A DNA stretch of 32,759 nucleotides from Lachnospiraceae bacterium (lineage in GTDB: Bacteria > Bacillota > Clostridia > Lachnospirales > Lachnospiraceae), in the NCBI GenBank assembly GCA_016287675.1, contig JAEFAR010000027.1, positions 1 to 32,759 on the forward strand, in the 5' to 3' direction. The notes beneath the pieces are model-generated. The model was not told where the DNA came from, did not search any database, and saw only the letters and a program-made list of their open reading frames with translations. Made by a program: the position numbers and the translations under genes. Numbering within the stretch: position 1 is the first letter of the stretch; each line of letters starts with the position of its first letter. Shown one piece after another: positions 14,626 through 23,122 of the stretch.

Positions 14626-16107
14626 ATGCTGAATTTTGAACCGTTTTCGATTTCAAGCCTTCAAAAGGCGTTACCATATATAAAAAAGAATCAATCACTC
14701 TGCAGTGACATTTCCGCAGGCTATCTTTTCATGTGGAGTGATGATTCTGATATTAATTTCTGCATATGGAATGACACTTTCACAGTACAACAGATCGTGG
14801 GAGAACAGCCGGCGTTCAGTTACCCCTTCGGGGCCGATCCGGACGGAATGATCGACGAGCTGAAAAAGTATGCATATGCCAATGATATGCCTTTACGATT
14901 TTTCGCGGTGGACAGCGGAACGCTTGAAAAGATGCGTGCAGACAGCAGATTTCAGCCTGCAATGTGGGCGTATGACAGAAAGTGGAGCGACTACGTCTAT
15001 GATTTTTCTGAGGCGATGAGTTTTCCGGGAAAGAAATTCAGCGGACAGCGAAATCATATAAATAAATTCAAAAAATTGTACGGAGAGCCGGAGATCAGAT
15101 TCCTTTCAAAAGAGGATAACGAAAAGGCGGAGAGGCTGCTTGAAAAGTACGGAAGCGAACACACCGATGCCAATGCTCTGGAAAGGACGGAACTTAAGAA
15201 AACACTTGAGCTGTACAGGATACATGAAATGCTGGGGCTTTATGCGGCAGGAATGTTTGTCGATAATGAACTGATCGCATTAAGTATCGGTGAAGTGATG
15301 GGCGAGCAGCTCATCATTCATGTGGAAAAGGCACTGAAGGAGTACGAAGGAGTTTATCCTACAATGTATTCCGGCTTTGTGCGGCTGATGGCTGACTTTA
15401 TCGGGCATCCGCTTAAATACGTAAACCGCGAGGATGATTCCGGGGATCCGGGCTTACGCACGTCAAAACAGCAATACCATCCCGTATGCATGGCAGACAA
15501 GTACCTCGTGCATATAGATTCTCCCGCGGTAAGGTTTACATCCCATCCCATGGCTTTCGGGGACGGCGTGGTGCTCACGGAATTCAGGGAAACCGATAAA
15601 GAGGCGTACCTGAAGATGAATACGGACTTGGACAACAACCGTTACTGGGGCTACGATTACCGTGAAGACATGAGTATCACGGGACCTATGGATGAAAATA
15701 CGTTTTATGACATGACAGCACTCGACGAGCAGGCGGGGGATTCTGTGAACTATGCAGTCCGACTTTCGGAAAACGGTGAGATGATCGGTGAAGTGATATT
15801 TTGGAATTTTACCCTTAAAGGTAACATCGAGCTCGGATGCAGGCTTTTGCCGGAGTATCACGGAAAAGGTTACGGCAAGGCGGCTTTCGGAGCGGCATTG
15901 GAGCTGGCGCTCAGGATGAGTGACAATGACGTGACTGCCAGATGTTATCTTGAAAACCTGCCGTCTTACAGGATGATCACCGACAACGGCTTTATTCTTT
16001 ACAAGAAAGATGCCGAATACTATTATTTTGCGTATCCCGGCAAAGGTCGGCTGATGGCAGATGAAGATATTAAAAAACAGGTCAGCGTGGAAGCTGTAGC
16101 CGGCTGA
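14626..16107 (+). CDS. DUF2156 (LPG-synthase-like) domain fused to GNAT acetyltransferase
   Basis: 493 residues. Residues about 1-295 match the DUF2156 family, related to the C-terminal aminoacyltransferase domain of phosphatidylglycerol lysyltransferases: N-terminal LNFEPFSI, the FSGQRNHINKFKK segment and the YVNREDDSGDPGLRTSKQQYHP segment. Residues about 305-480 are a RimJ/RimL-type GNAT (VVLTEFRETDKEAY, acetyl-CoA loop HGKGYG 412-417, C-terminal NLPSYRMITDNGF). Both halves are GNAT-like folds, so this is a tandem acyltransferase. No membrane segments, hence cytoplasmic. Substrates unknown. It has its own strong promoter and is followed by a 72-bp palindrome that may serve as transcript end. 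Confidence 0.85.
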   Translation: MLNFEPFSISSLQKALPYIKKNQSLCSDISAGYLFMWSDDSDINFCIWNDTFTVQQIVGEQPAFSYPFGADPDGMIDELKKYAYANDMPLRFFAVDSGTLEKMRADSRFQPAMWAYDRKWSDYVYDFSEAMSFPGKKFSGQRNHINKFKKLYGEPEIRFLSKEDNEKAERLLEKYGSEHTDANALERTELKKTLELYRIHEMLGLYAAGMFVDNELIALSIGEVMGEQLIIHVEKALKEYEGVYPTMYSGFVRLMADFIGHPLKYVNREDDSGDPGLRTSKQQYHPVCMADKYLVHIDSPAVRFTSHPMAFGDGVVLTEFRETDKEAYLKMNTDLDNNRYWGYDYREDMSITGPMDENTFYDMTALDEQAGDSVNYAVRLSENGEMIGEVIFWNFTLKGNIELGCRLLPEYHGKGYGKAAFGAALELALRMSDNDVTARCYLENLPSYRMITDNGFILYKKDAEYYYFAYPGKGRLMADEDIKKQVSVEAVAG

Positions 16108-16123
16108 CTGTGAATAATGTTTT

Positions 16124-16195
16124 TGACACAATGTGGACGGGGTTAGGAGTTCATTTTTGCAAAAATGAACCCCTAACCCCGTCCACATTGTGTCA
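16124..16195. repeat. two inverted 30-bp elements forming a 72-bp palindrome
   Basis: Element copies at 16124-16153 and 16166-16195 are in opposite orientation around TTTTTGCAAAAA; the whole forms two 36-nt arms with one mismatch (A at 16148 against C). A perfect-stem transcript hairpin would result, which can act as a transcript terminator or 3' protector, although no T-run follows. It is the cleanest example of the family as a palindrome pair. Confidence 0.85.
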
Positions 16196-16213
16196 TTTCT
16201 GACTCTACGGCTC

Positions 16214-16242
16214 TTGTTTTATCCTGCGATTTAAGATATATT
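16214..16242 (+). promoter_or_regulatory. promoter of MATE gene, homologous to YD-gene promoters
   Basis: TTGTTT (16214-16219), 17-bp spacer, TATATT (16237-16242). About 36 bases here are nearly identical to the promoter at 25020-25048 (two differences between TTG and ATGTT). The predicted transcription start is near 16249. Confidence 0.65.
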
Positions 16243-16286
16243 ACATGTTAAAAAACGAACAGCTTCATGAAGGAAAAGCAATACAT

Positions 16287-17633
16287 ATGGACGACAAAGA
16301 AAAAAGATACTTTTATAAAAAACTCAGGCAACTGTCTCTCCCCATAGTTTTTCAGAGCCTGATGCTGGCACTGGTTGCGGCAGCGGATGCACTTATGTTG
16401 GGACGTGTTGCCCAGGCGGAGATGACTGCGGTTTCACTTGCGACACAGGTGCAGTTTGTACAGAACATGTTCATAACCTCCATTACGGCGGCGGGGATGA
16501 TCCTGGGAGCCCAATATTGGGGGAAGGGCGACAAGAAGACCTTACAGCATTTGTTTAATCTGATGCTGTGCCTTGTGGGGGCTGCTTCGCTCCTCTTTTT
16601 TGCGGCCTGCGAACTTGCACCCGAAATGCTCATGAAGATCTTTGCAAAGGATGTGGAATTAATCGCCATAGGAAGTGCCTATTTAAGGATCGCGGGATGG
16701 TCATATCTACTTACAGGCGTGTCCCAGTGCTATCTTGCGGTCATGAAGGTTACGGATCATGTGCTTCCCGCTGCGGTCATTTCGTCCTCTGCAGTTGTGA
16801 TGAATATAATTTTTAATGCGATCTTTATTTTCGGTAAACTGGGTGCACCCCGCATGGATTCAAGAGGTGCGGCTCTTGCCACTACGATCTCCAGAGTGAT
16901 CGAGCTCCTTCTTTGCCTTGGCATATCCTGCGGAAAGTCCTTTGTCCGCCCCACATTTCACGGTTCGCATGCGGGCTCGAAGCAGCTTGCCCGTGACTTT
17001 ATAAAGCAGTGCTTGCCTCTTCTCGGGGGATCACTTTTCTGGGGCGTCGGCTTTACTTCTTACACAGCCATAATCGGGCATATGAATTCCGATGCTGCTG
17101 CAGCCAATTCGGTAGCGGCTGTGGTTCGCGATCTGGTGTGCTGTGCATGTAACGGCATAGGCGGTGCTGCAGGCATAATGGTAGGAAATGAGCTTGGGGC
17201 GGGGGACCTGGAGCGAGGAAAACGCTTCGGAATAAAGCTTAACAAGATCTCATGGGTCATCGGATTTGCATCCACGGGTGTTGTGCTTGCGGTCACACCC
17301 TTGCTTCTTCATTTTGTTATACTCACGGAAACAGCTCAGAAGTATCTTACGGGCATGATGGTGATCATGGCGATCTACATGATCGGTCGCTGCGTCAACA
17401 CAGTTGTCATTAACGGTGTTATGGATGGGGGAGGAGATACGCTTTTTGACATGTACTCCCTGGCGGTCTGCATGTGGGGCATAGCGATCCCTCTTGCACT
17501 TCTCGGGGCCTTTGTCTTTGACTGGCCGGTTTTGCTGGTATATGCCTGCACTTGCCTTGACGAAGTGGGAAAGATCCCCTGGGTGATGCACAGGTTTAAT
17601 AAATACAAATGGGTACAGAATTTAACAAAATGA
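16287..17633 (+). CDS. MATE-family multidrug efflux pump
   Basis: 448 residues from ATG 16287 (AAGGA upstream). An in-frame ATG at 16245 would lie at or before the predicted transcription start, so I reject it. About twelve membrane segments in two halves; the first half has the MATE signature region LSLPIVFQSLMLALVAAADALMLGRV and the second the matching VVINGVMDGGGDT. Such pumps export cationic drugs or metabolites using Na+ or H+ gradients in the cytoplasmic membrane. The TGA stop (17631-17633) is the first three bases of a 30-bp dispersed element, so the C-terminus may have been redefined by it. Shares its promoter sequence with the YD-repeat membrane genes downstream. Confidence 0.92.
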   Translation: MDDKEKRYFYKKLRQLSLPIVFQSLMLALVAAADALMLGRVAQAEMTAVSLATQVQFVQNMFITSITAAGMILGAQYWGKGDKKTLQHLFNLMLCLVGAASLLFFAACELAPEMLMKIFAKDVELIAIGSAYLRIAGWSYLLTGVSQCYLAVMKVTDHVLPAAVISSSAVVMNIIFNAIFIFGKLGAPRMDSRGAALATTISRVIELLLCLGISCGKSFVRPTFHGSHAGSKQLARDFIKQCLPLLGGSLFWGVGFTSYTAIIGHMNSDAAAANSVAAVVRDLVCCACNGIGGAAGIMVGNELGAGDLERGKRFGIKLNKISWVIGFASTGVVLAVTPLLLHFVILTETAQKYLTGMMVIMAIYMIGRCVNTVVINGVMDGGGDTLFDMYSLAVCMWGIAIPLALLGAFVFDWPVLLVYACTCLDEVGKIPWVMHRFNKYKWVQNLTK

Positions 17634-17660
17634 ACCTTTGGGGACGGGGTTAGGGTGTCA
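17631..17660. repeat. 30-bp dispersed element providing the MATE stop codon
   Basis: Begins TGAACCTTTGGGGACGGG and ends AGGGTGTCA. Its TGA is the stop codon of the MATE gene. The copy upstream of the next paralogue (19494-19523) is in the opposite orientation although the flanking DNA (AGAGCCGAGCC...) is the same. Confidence 0.8.
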
Positions 17661-17700
17661 AGAGCCGAGCCTGTTTTATGGGCCCGGCTCTTGCTTTATT
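17660..17700 (+). terminator. hairpin upstream of first YD-family gene
   Basis: AAGAGCCG (17660-17667) / CGGCTCTT (17685-17692) with further G-C pairs after one mismatch, followed by GCTTTATT. Probably ends the MATE transcript; the T-run is weak and the 3' arm overlaps the next -35 box. The same hairpin is at 19523-19555. Confidence 0.5.
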
Positions 17701-17719
17701 CGGAAATCCACGATATACT
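17691..17719 (+). promoter_or_regulatory. promoter of first YD-family gene
   Basis: TTGCTT (17691-17696), 17-bp spacer, TATACT (17714-17719). Duplicated almost exactly at 19554-19582. Confidence 0.65.
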
Positions 17720-17725
17720 GTGTAT

Positions 17726-17792
17726 CGAAAGGGAAGCGGAGCGTTTTCCGGTCCAAAGGGGGAGTGGAAAAAATCAGTCCGTAGGGTAAGTC
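17726..17792 (+). promoter_or_regulatory. conserved 5' leader, copy 1
   Basis: Contains GGGAAGCGGAGCG, TTTTCC, CCAAAGGGGGAGTGG, AAAA and GTCCGTAGGG in the same order as the leaders at 19590 and 25056. TTTTCC can pair with GGAA on its 5' side or GGAAAA on its 3' side, giving mutually exclusive hairpins. The last conserved block contains the ribosome site. No known riboswitch class is recognised. Confidence 0.5.
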
Positions 17793-19418
17793 ATGGAAAA
17801 AAATGAAAAACGAGTAACCGGCTGTTTTTGGGCGGATCATTTTGTGATCGGTGCCAAATTTCTTTTATGGGTGATGGCGATCCTGATCGTCGGAAGCGTT
17901 GGGGGTGAAGTTCTTAAGCACCTGAAGATGGACGGTGGAGTAATGATCAACGTTTGCAAGACAGCGGTGCTTGCAATGGGACTGTGGGCAATCAGTGTGC
18001 TTGCCACAGGAGATCACAAAGTAACCTATGATCCCGAGAGGAATGTTGAAGAGGTTGTCAAGCACAAGTTCAGGTACAGCTGCTTTTATAAGGCTGAGGT
18101 TTTACAAGGTTTGGCACTTGCTGTCTTTATTGTGATGTCGATAATTCTGAACAGTTCTTATGACTCTAGCCAGCGCATAGCGGGAGAAAGTCTGACTATT
18201 CTGTTGATCATTGCGGCCACATACATGGTCTGCATGGGCTTTGCGGAATATGCGGACAGAAAGAGTGCCGCTCTTTCGCAATGGTTCATTGCCGGCAGTG
18301 TTTTTTTACCGCTCTGTAATGCCTGTGTGTTTGCGGCGGATGTTATGCTCGACCTGCTTAATTGGCCCAAGGCGCTCATTATCACCTGCATTTGCATCGG
18401 AACGGTTGGAATGTTGATGTTCATCGTACTTCTTGCAATCTTTGCCGATAAGTATCGTGAAGACGTTTCGGATCCCAAAATGATCCGTAAAACAGCAGCA
18501 AGACCGGTTGTGATGATCGGCATGTCATTACTGCTTTGCGCTGTGATCGTGATCGTTCTTAAGATATCACTCATTAAAGCTGAAAGAAAAACTGCAGCAG
18601 ATCATTACCTGAAAAAAATCGCCCAAAGCGAGAAGCCGCTGAATGGCTATGATGCTCACTCGGTTAAAGATATAGATGGTTTTGTTAATGTATCCACAAT
18701 GGAAGAACTTCTCAGTAAGGATTTCAGCATTAAGGAAAAGCTGATCAATGTACCTAAGGGGAACATTAAAGCTACAGGTATTCGTACAAGGTCTGATAAA
18801 TTCCCGGGATATTACACCTTTCCTCTTTTTGACAACATGAAATGGATGGAAAAGTACGGACAGACAACGGATCTTTTCATTGTTACAATGGAAGACGGTA
18901 AAAAACTGCTTTGCACCATGCCTTCATATGTTTACGACATCATCATGCAGGAAGCTGTTGACGGAAGAGTCACCTTACCTATGGGTGATTTTAGTGCTTT
19001 CAAACAAGTCCGGGACTATGACATGATACCGGGCGTAACAGAAGAATTAAAGGGTAGCGGAGAGACGCCGGAGACATATGTCTATGAGGCTTACGAATAT
19101 TATATGATAGATGAGAACATACGCGATCGCTATAGAACTATGGAGGGGGCATATGCTTGCGTGGCAAGCTTTATGATCGTATTAAGTGCGCTGTTTGTGA
19201 AACTTGTATGTGGAAGAAGTGAGCGCTCCTATAAGAAAGAATACGGTTGTGACCTGATACGATCGACATGGTACAGTGAACCGCCGATAAGAAATCTTGA
19301 AAAGGGGAAAGTGAAGACTGCAAAGAAGACAGCTGTTACTTTAATTGCAATCGTAGCTTTAATCGTCATCGGAATGGGCGTGGAGAAAATTTTCCGATGG
19401 ATCCTCTACATGGTATAA
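17793..19418 (+). CDS. multi-membrane protein, YD-family paralogue lacking its YD-repeat domain
   Basis: 541 residues. Nine predicted membrane segments: about 17-40, 52-73, 103-120, 132-153, 162-187, 193-216, 236-260, 450-471 and 510-530, with a soluble domain at about 262-445. Positive charges cluster in alternate loops, placing the N-terminus inside, the soluble domain outside and the C-terminus outside. It closely matches the first 540 residues of the 812-aa protein at 19658, but stops right after the ninth segment because about 640 bp are deleted; a frame-shifted YD remnant follows the stop. Function unknown; no enzyme motif seen. It may still fold as the membrane part alone. Has its own promoter and conserved leader. 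Confidence 0.8.
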   Translation: MEKNEKRVTGCFWADHFVIGAKFLLWVMAILIVGSVGGEVLKHLKMDGGVMINVCKTAVLAMGLWAISVLATGDHKVTYDPERNVEEVVKHKFRYSCFYKAEVLQGLALAVFIVMSIILNSSYDSSQRIAGESLTILLIIAATYMVCMGFAEYADRKSAALSQWFIAGSVFLPLCNACVFAADVMLDLLNWPKALIITCICIGTVGMLMFIVLLAIFADKYREDVSDPKMIRKTAARPVVMIGMSLLLCAVIVIVLKISLIKAERKTAADHYLKKIAQSEKPLNGYDAHSVKDIDGFVNVSTMEELLSKDFSIKEKLINVPKGNIKATGIRTRSDKFPGYYTFPLFDNMKWMEKYGQTTDLFIVTMEDGKKLLCTMPSYVYDIIMQEAVDGRVTLPMGDFSAFKQVRDYDMIPGVTEELKGSGETPETYVYEAYEYYMIDENIRDRYRTMEGAYACVASFMIVLSALFVKLVCGRSERSYKKEYGCDLIRSTWYSEPPIRNLEKGKVKTAKKTAVTLIAIVALIVIGMGVEKIFRWILYMV

Positions 19419-19478
19419 ATATGAATATGACGATAATAATGTCCTTCGATATGAAGAAAAGTCCGATGAGAAAGGACG
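19392..19478 (+). pseudogene. remnant of deleted YD-repeat domain
   Basis: From 19392 the sequence matches 21907 onwards in the next paralogue (TTCCGATGGA, then WYKYEYDDNNV and SDEKG in the shifted frame). The join with 19390, which corresponds to about 21267, implies loss of about 638 bp; 638 is not a multiple of three, so the remnant is out of frame and the protein ends at TAA 19416-19418. Confidence 0.75.
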
Positions 19479-19493
19479 GGGGGTGAACAGTAA

Positions 19494-19523
19494 TGACACC
19501 CTAACCCCGTCCCCAAAGTGTCA
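19494..19523. repeat. 30-bp dispersed element
   Basis: Starts TGACACCCTAACCCCGTCCC and ends AAAGTGTCA, with terminal inverted repeat TGACAC/GTGTCA. Its orientation is opposite to that at 17631-17660 in otherwise duplicated surroundings. A partial GGACGGGG copy lies just before it at 19474-19481. Confidence 0.8.
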
Positions 19524-19563
19524 AGAGCCGAGCCTGTTTTATGGGCCCGGCTCTTGCTTTATT
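19523..19563 (+). terminator. hairpin upstream of second YD-family gene
   Basis: AAGAGCCG (19523-19530) / CGGCTCTT (19548-19555), followed by GCTTTATT; duplicate of the hairpin at 17660. Probable end of the first paralogue's transcript, with a weak T-run. Confidence 0.5.
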
Positions 19564-19582
19564 CGGAAATCCACGATATACT
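19554..19582 (+). promoter_or_regulatory. promoter of second YD-family gene
   Basis: TTGCTT (19554-19559), 17-bp spacer, TATACT (19577-19582). Same sequence context as 17691-17719. Confidence 0.65.
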
Positions 19583-19589
19583 GTATATC

Positions 19590-19657
19590 GAAAGGAAAAA
19601 CGGAGCATTTTCCAGCCCAAGGGGGGAGTGGAAAAAAATGTGAGCCGTAGGGTAGTT
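19590..19657 (+). promoter_or_regulatory. conserved 5' leader, copy 2
   Basis: GGAAAA (19594-19599) and TTTTCC (19608-19613) form a hairpin; TTTTCC can alternatively pair with GGAAAA near 19630. CCAAGGGGGGAGTGG and CCGTAGGG are conserved with the other two leaders. The region is formally open in frame with the gene, but the conserved non-coding pattern and ribosome site favour the ATG at 19658. Confidence 0.55.
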
Positions 19658-22096
19658 ATGGAAAAAAATGAAAAACGTGTAACCGGTTGTTTGGGCGCGG
19701 ATCATTTTGTGATCGGTGCCAAGTTGTTTTTGTGGGCGATGGTGATCCTGATCCTCGGAAGCGTCGGGGGCGAAGTTCTTAAGCACCTGAAGATGGACGG
19801 CGGAGTAATGATCAGCATTTGCAAGACAATTGTGCTTACAATGGGACTGTGGGCCATCAGGGTTCTTGCCACGGGCGATCGGGATGTAACTTATGACCCC
19901 GAGAGGAATGATGAAGAGGTTGACAGGCACAAGTTCAGATACAGTTGCTTTAATAAAGTTGTGGATTTACAAGGCGTGGCACTTGCCGGCTATATTGTGA
20001 TGTCGGTACTGCTGAACAGAGTGAGTGTTAAAGCGGAAGCCTTTTTTGGGATAGTCCGTATAGTGGGAGAATGCCTGACTGTTCTGCTGATCATTCCGAT
20101 CACTTACATGGTCTGCATGGGCTTTGCGGAATATGCGGACAGAAAGAGCACCGCTCTTTCGCGATGGTTCATTGCCGGCAGTGTTTTTTTACCGATATGT
20201 AATGCTTGTGTGTTTGCGGCGGATGTTATGCTCAACCTGCTTAATTGGCCCAAGGCGCTCATTTTCACCTGCATTTGCATCGGAACGGCCGGAATGATGA
20301 TGTTCATCGTACTTCTTGCAATCTTTGCCGATAAGTATCGTGAAGATGCTTCGGATCCCAAAATGATCCGTAAAACAGTAGCAAGACCGGTTTTATTGAT
20401 CGGCCTGTCATTACTGCTTTGCGCTACGATCATGGTCGTTCTTAAGATATCACTCATTAAAGCTGAAAGAAAAACTGCAGCAGATCATTACCTGAAAAAA
20501 ATCGCCAAAAGCGAGGAGCCTCTGGAAGGCTATGATGATTACCGGGTTAAAGATATAGATGGTTTTGTTTATGTATCCACAATGGAAGAACTTCTCGGTG
20601 AGGCTCACAGCAGTAAGAATAAGCTGATCAATGTACCTAAGGAGAACATTAAAGCCACAGGAATTAGTATAAGATCCCGGAACATTCCGGGAAGTTACAC
20701 CTTTCGTATTTTTGACAATATGAAATGGATGGAAAAGTACGGACAGACAACGGATCTTTTCATTGTTACAATGGAAGACGGTAAAAAACTGCTTTGTATC
20801 ATGCCCTCATATGTTTATGACATCATCATGCAGGAAGCTGGTGAAGGAAGAGTCACTTTTCCTATGGGAGGTTTTGGAGATTCCTATGTTGACATGTACA
20901 TTAACGGTAGGGAATTAGAAGAATTAGACGGCAGCGGAGAGGTGCCGGAGAAATTTGCCTATGAGACCTACACATATTATATGATAGACGAGAGCATACG
21001 CGATCGCTGTGTAACAATGGAGAGGGCATATGCCTGCTTGGCAAGCCTTATGATCGTATTAAGTGCGCTGTATGTGAATCTTGTATGTGAAAGAGGTGAG
21101 CGTTCCTATAAGAAAGAATGCGGATGTGATCTGGTACGATCGACAAGGTACAGACAACTGCCGATAAGAGATCTTGAAACAGAGAAAGTGAAGACTGCAA
21201 AGAAGACAGCTGTTACTTTAATTGCAATTTTAGCTTTGATCGGCATCGTAATAGGTGCGGATAGGATTTGCAACCTGATGATCTCAAACGGAAGGCTGTT
21301 AATAACGGTTTATGACAAAAACGAAAATGAGATCTACTATAGAAGTGAATATGGAACCTTCCGCGCGAAATACAATGAAGCAGGGGAAATAATCAAGAAG
21401 ATCGAAAAAGATGACAATGGGACAACCGTTTTGACATACGAATATGATGATCATGGAAAGGTTATCACAGAAACGAGAAAAGGTGCAGACGGCTATAAGA
21501 AAACTGTTTATGAGCGAGACGATCAAGGACGGGTGTTGTCCTATGTGACAGAGTATGAGGATGCGACTTCAAACGGCAGATACGAGTATGATAAAAAAGG
21601 AAACTGCATATATGAAGAGCAAATCAGTAGCAGGAAAGAGGAAAAGAGCTGGATTAAATACACATATAATGCAAATGACAAGGAAATTCGAAGAGAATAT
21701 TCATACGGACCTATATATACTTATGAGTATGACGAAAACGGGAATCTCGTCCTTAGAAAACGCACAGATGGCAGCGAACCGGAATGGTGGGAAAGATACA
21801 CCTACAACGAAAAAGGTGTTAAGATCCGTGAAGATGAAAGCGACGGCGGCTATACCCTTTATAATGATCATGGTGATATTTACTACAGGTTCAGCTCATT
21901 TGTGCGTTCCGATGGAACTTCCGGATGGTATAAATACGAGTATGAATATGACGATAACAATGTCCGCCGATATTCAGAAATCTCCGATGAGAAAGGGATT
22001 TTAAGTTATGACAAATATAATGAACATGGAGATCTTAAACTGTACTGGCACCGAGATTGGGGAAAAGAGCGTGTTCTATGTATTTATCTGAAGTAG
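19658..22096 (+). CDS. multi-membrane protein with C-terminal extracytoplasmic YD repeats
   Basis: 812 residues from ATG 19658 (GTAGGG ribosome site). The first 540 residues repeat the nine-segment architecture of the protein at 17793: seven helices, a soluble domain (about 265-450), two helices and a Lys/Arg-rich loop between them. After the last helix come about ten YD (RHS-type) repeats, e.g. YEYDDHGKV, YEYDKKGNC, YEYDENGNL, YTYNEKGVK, DKYNEHGDL. The positive-inside pattern places the repeats outside the membrane. There is no RHS core motif, cleavage site or toxin tail, so it is not a polymorphic toxin; YD repeats bind or enclose ligands in other proteins. Function not known. It converges on the carrier gene with two bases between. 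Confidence 0.85.
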   Translation: MEKNEKRVTGCLGADHFVIGAKLFLWAMVILILGSVGGEVLKHLKMDGGVMISICKTIVLTMGLWAIRVLATGDRDVTYDPERNDEEVDRHKFRYSCFNKVVDLQGVALAGYIVMSVLLNRVSVKAEAFFGIVRIVGECLTVLLIIPITYMVCMGFAEYADRKSTALSRWFIAGSVFLPICNACVFAADVMLNLLNWPKALIFTCICIGTAGMMMFIVLLAIFADKYREDASDPKMIRKTVARPVLLIGLSLLLCATIMVVLKISLIKAERKTAADHYLKKIAKSEEPLEGYDDYRVKDIDGFVYVSTMEELLGEAHSSKNKLINVPKENIKATGISIRSRNIPGSYTFRIFDNMKWMEKYGQTTDLFIVTMEDGKKLLCIMPSYVYDIIMQEAGEGRVTFPMGGFGDSYVDMYINGRELEELDGSGEVPEKFAYETYTYYMIDESIRDRCVTMERAYACLASLMIVLSALYVNLVCERGERSYKKECGCDLVRSTRYRQLPIRDLETEKVKTAKKTAVTLIAILALIGIVIGADRICNLMISNGRLLITVYDKNENEIYYRSEYGTFRAKYNEAGEIIKKIEKDDNGTTVLTYEYDDHGKVITETRKGADGYKKTVYERDDQGRVLSYVTEYEDATSNGRYEYDKKGNCIYEEQISSRKEEKSWIKYTYNANDKEIRREYSYGPIYTYEYDENGNLVLRKRTDGSEPEWWERYTYNEKGVKIREDESDGGYTLYNDHGDIYYRFSSFVRSDGTSGWYKYEYEYDDNNVRRYSEISDEKGILSYDKYNEHGDLKLYWHRDWGKERVLCIYLK

Positions 22097-22098
22097 TG

Positions 22099-23037
22099 TT
22101 ACAGCACTGCTGTTGCGACTGCGATCAGCAGTGTGATGGTTACAATTGAAACCGCAGTGGTTACTGCGATAGCTGAAGAGAGGATGGACGTGTCCATCCC
22201 CTTTTTTTCTGCCGTTATCATGGGCAGGTTTCCGACGGGAACCGCAGCCATGAGGCACATTGCGAGGGTGGCAGTCTTGTCGAAGGAGACTGAGTGCAAA
22301 ATGAGCACGATCACTATGGGAAGAAGGACAAGGCGAAGGGTGATGAAGATCCAGATCCGAAGATCTTTAAGGGATGCAAGGAGGTTGGATCTTGCAATGG
22401 ATGCACCCAAAAGCGCCATGGAAAGAAAAACCGTGGCATTTCCCACGTATTCTGCGGTGTTTGCCAGAATGGGAGGTAGCTCGATCCCGAACCGGAAGAC
22501 AATGAGGCTGATCACAGCCATTACGGTTCCGGGATTCAAAAGACGGCGGAAGGGACTGACTCCGTGCTGTTCTTCATTTGGACCGGGGCCAAGCGTTGCG
22601 AGGCCGTGAGTGTAAAACAGAAGACTGTAAAAAATGTTGATAACAATAACGTAAATGATGGCGTTGGGCGGGAGAATGGCTTTTGCGACGGGGATCCCGA
22701 GAAAGCCGGTGTTTGTGTAAACGCACATGAGATTGTAGAACTTTCTTTTGTCGGGTGCCACACGGAGAAGCCGGGGGATCAGATACCCCAGGATCACCAG
22801 AAGAGCATAAAAAGCTATGCCCAAAACAGCGGCATAGATCAGGTCTTTGTGGCCTGCGGTTATGTTTCCGCCGAGGATGGATGCCAGGATCAGGGCAGGA
22901 TTACAAACATCCACCACGATGGCGGACAGCTTTTTGGAACTCAGAGTGTCGATGACGCCTCTCTTTTCAAGGATGATGCCGATGGCAACCAGCAGGCAGA
23001 TAACGCCCATTTGTTGTAATATGATGGAAATACTCAT
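22099..23037 (-). CDS. auxin-efflux-carrier (AEC) family transporter
   Basis: 312 residues from ATG 23037, with GGAGA seven bases upstream; a frame extending to 23181 runs through the promoter and is rejected. About ten membrane segments. N-terminal QQMGVICLLVAIGIILEKRG and the VYTNTGFLGIPVAKAILP segment are characteristic of AEC proteins (bile/arsenite/riboflavin superfamily), which export organic acids or similar anions. Substrate unknown. Divergent from the three-gene operon at 23183, with separate promoters in 145 bp. Confidence 0.9.
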   Translation of the reverse strand: MSISIILQQMGVICLLVAIGIILEKRGVIDTLSSKKLSAIVVDVCNPALILASILGGNITAGHKDLIYAAVLGIAFYALLVILGYLIPRLLRVAPDKRKFYNLMCVYTNTGFLGIPVAKAILPPNAIIYVIVINIFYSLLFYTHGLATLGPGPNEEQHGVSPFRRLLNPGTVMAVISLIVFRFGIELPPILANTAEYVGNATVFLSMALLGASIARSNLLASLKDLRIWIFITLRLVLLPIVIVLILHSVSFDKTATLAMCLMAAVPVGNLPMITAEKKGMDTSILSSAIAVTTAVSIVTITLLIAVATAVL

Positions 23038-23069
23038 GTGTTTTCTCCAAATCTTATGATCAGCACAAT

Positions 23070-23098
23070 ATTGTAGCTTCCTTTTTCGATTTTGTAAA
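23070..23098 (-). promoter_or_regulatory. promoter of AEC carrier gene
   Basis: Minus strand TTTACA (23098-23093), 17-bp spacer, TACAAT (23075-23070); both boxes 5/6. Confidence 0.6.
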
Positions 23099-23122
23099 CA
23101 GCAAAGATGAAGGACAGTACCC

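Noticed and set aside
16245-16286. ATG 16245 as MATE start
   Set aside because: It lies at the predicted transcription start with no ribosome site; ATG 16287 has AAGGA upstream.
19541-19657. Longer start for the second YD-family gene
   Set aside because: The sequence is the promoter and conserved leader, which is also present before the other paralogues where it is not in frame.
22133-22609. Plus-strand frames across the AEC carrier region
   Set aside because: They are opposite-strand shadows of a well-supported carrier gene; Arg/Met-rich composition without motifs.
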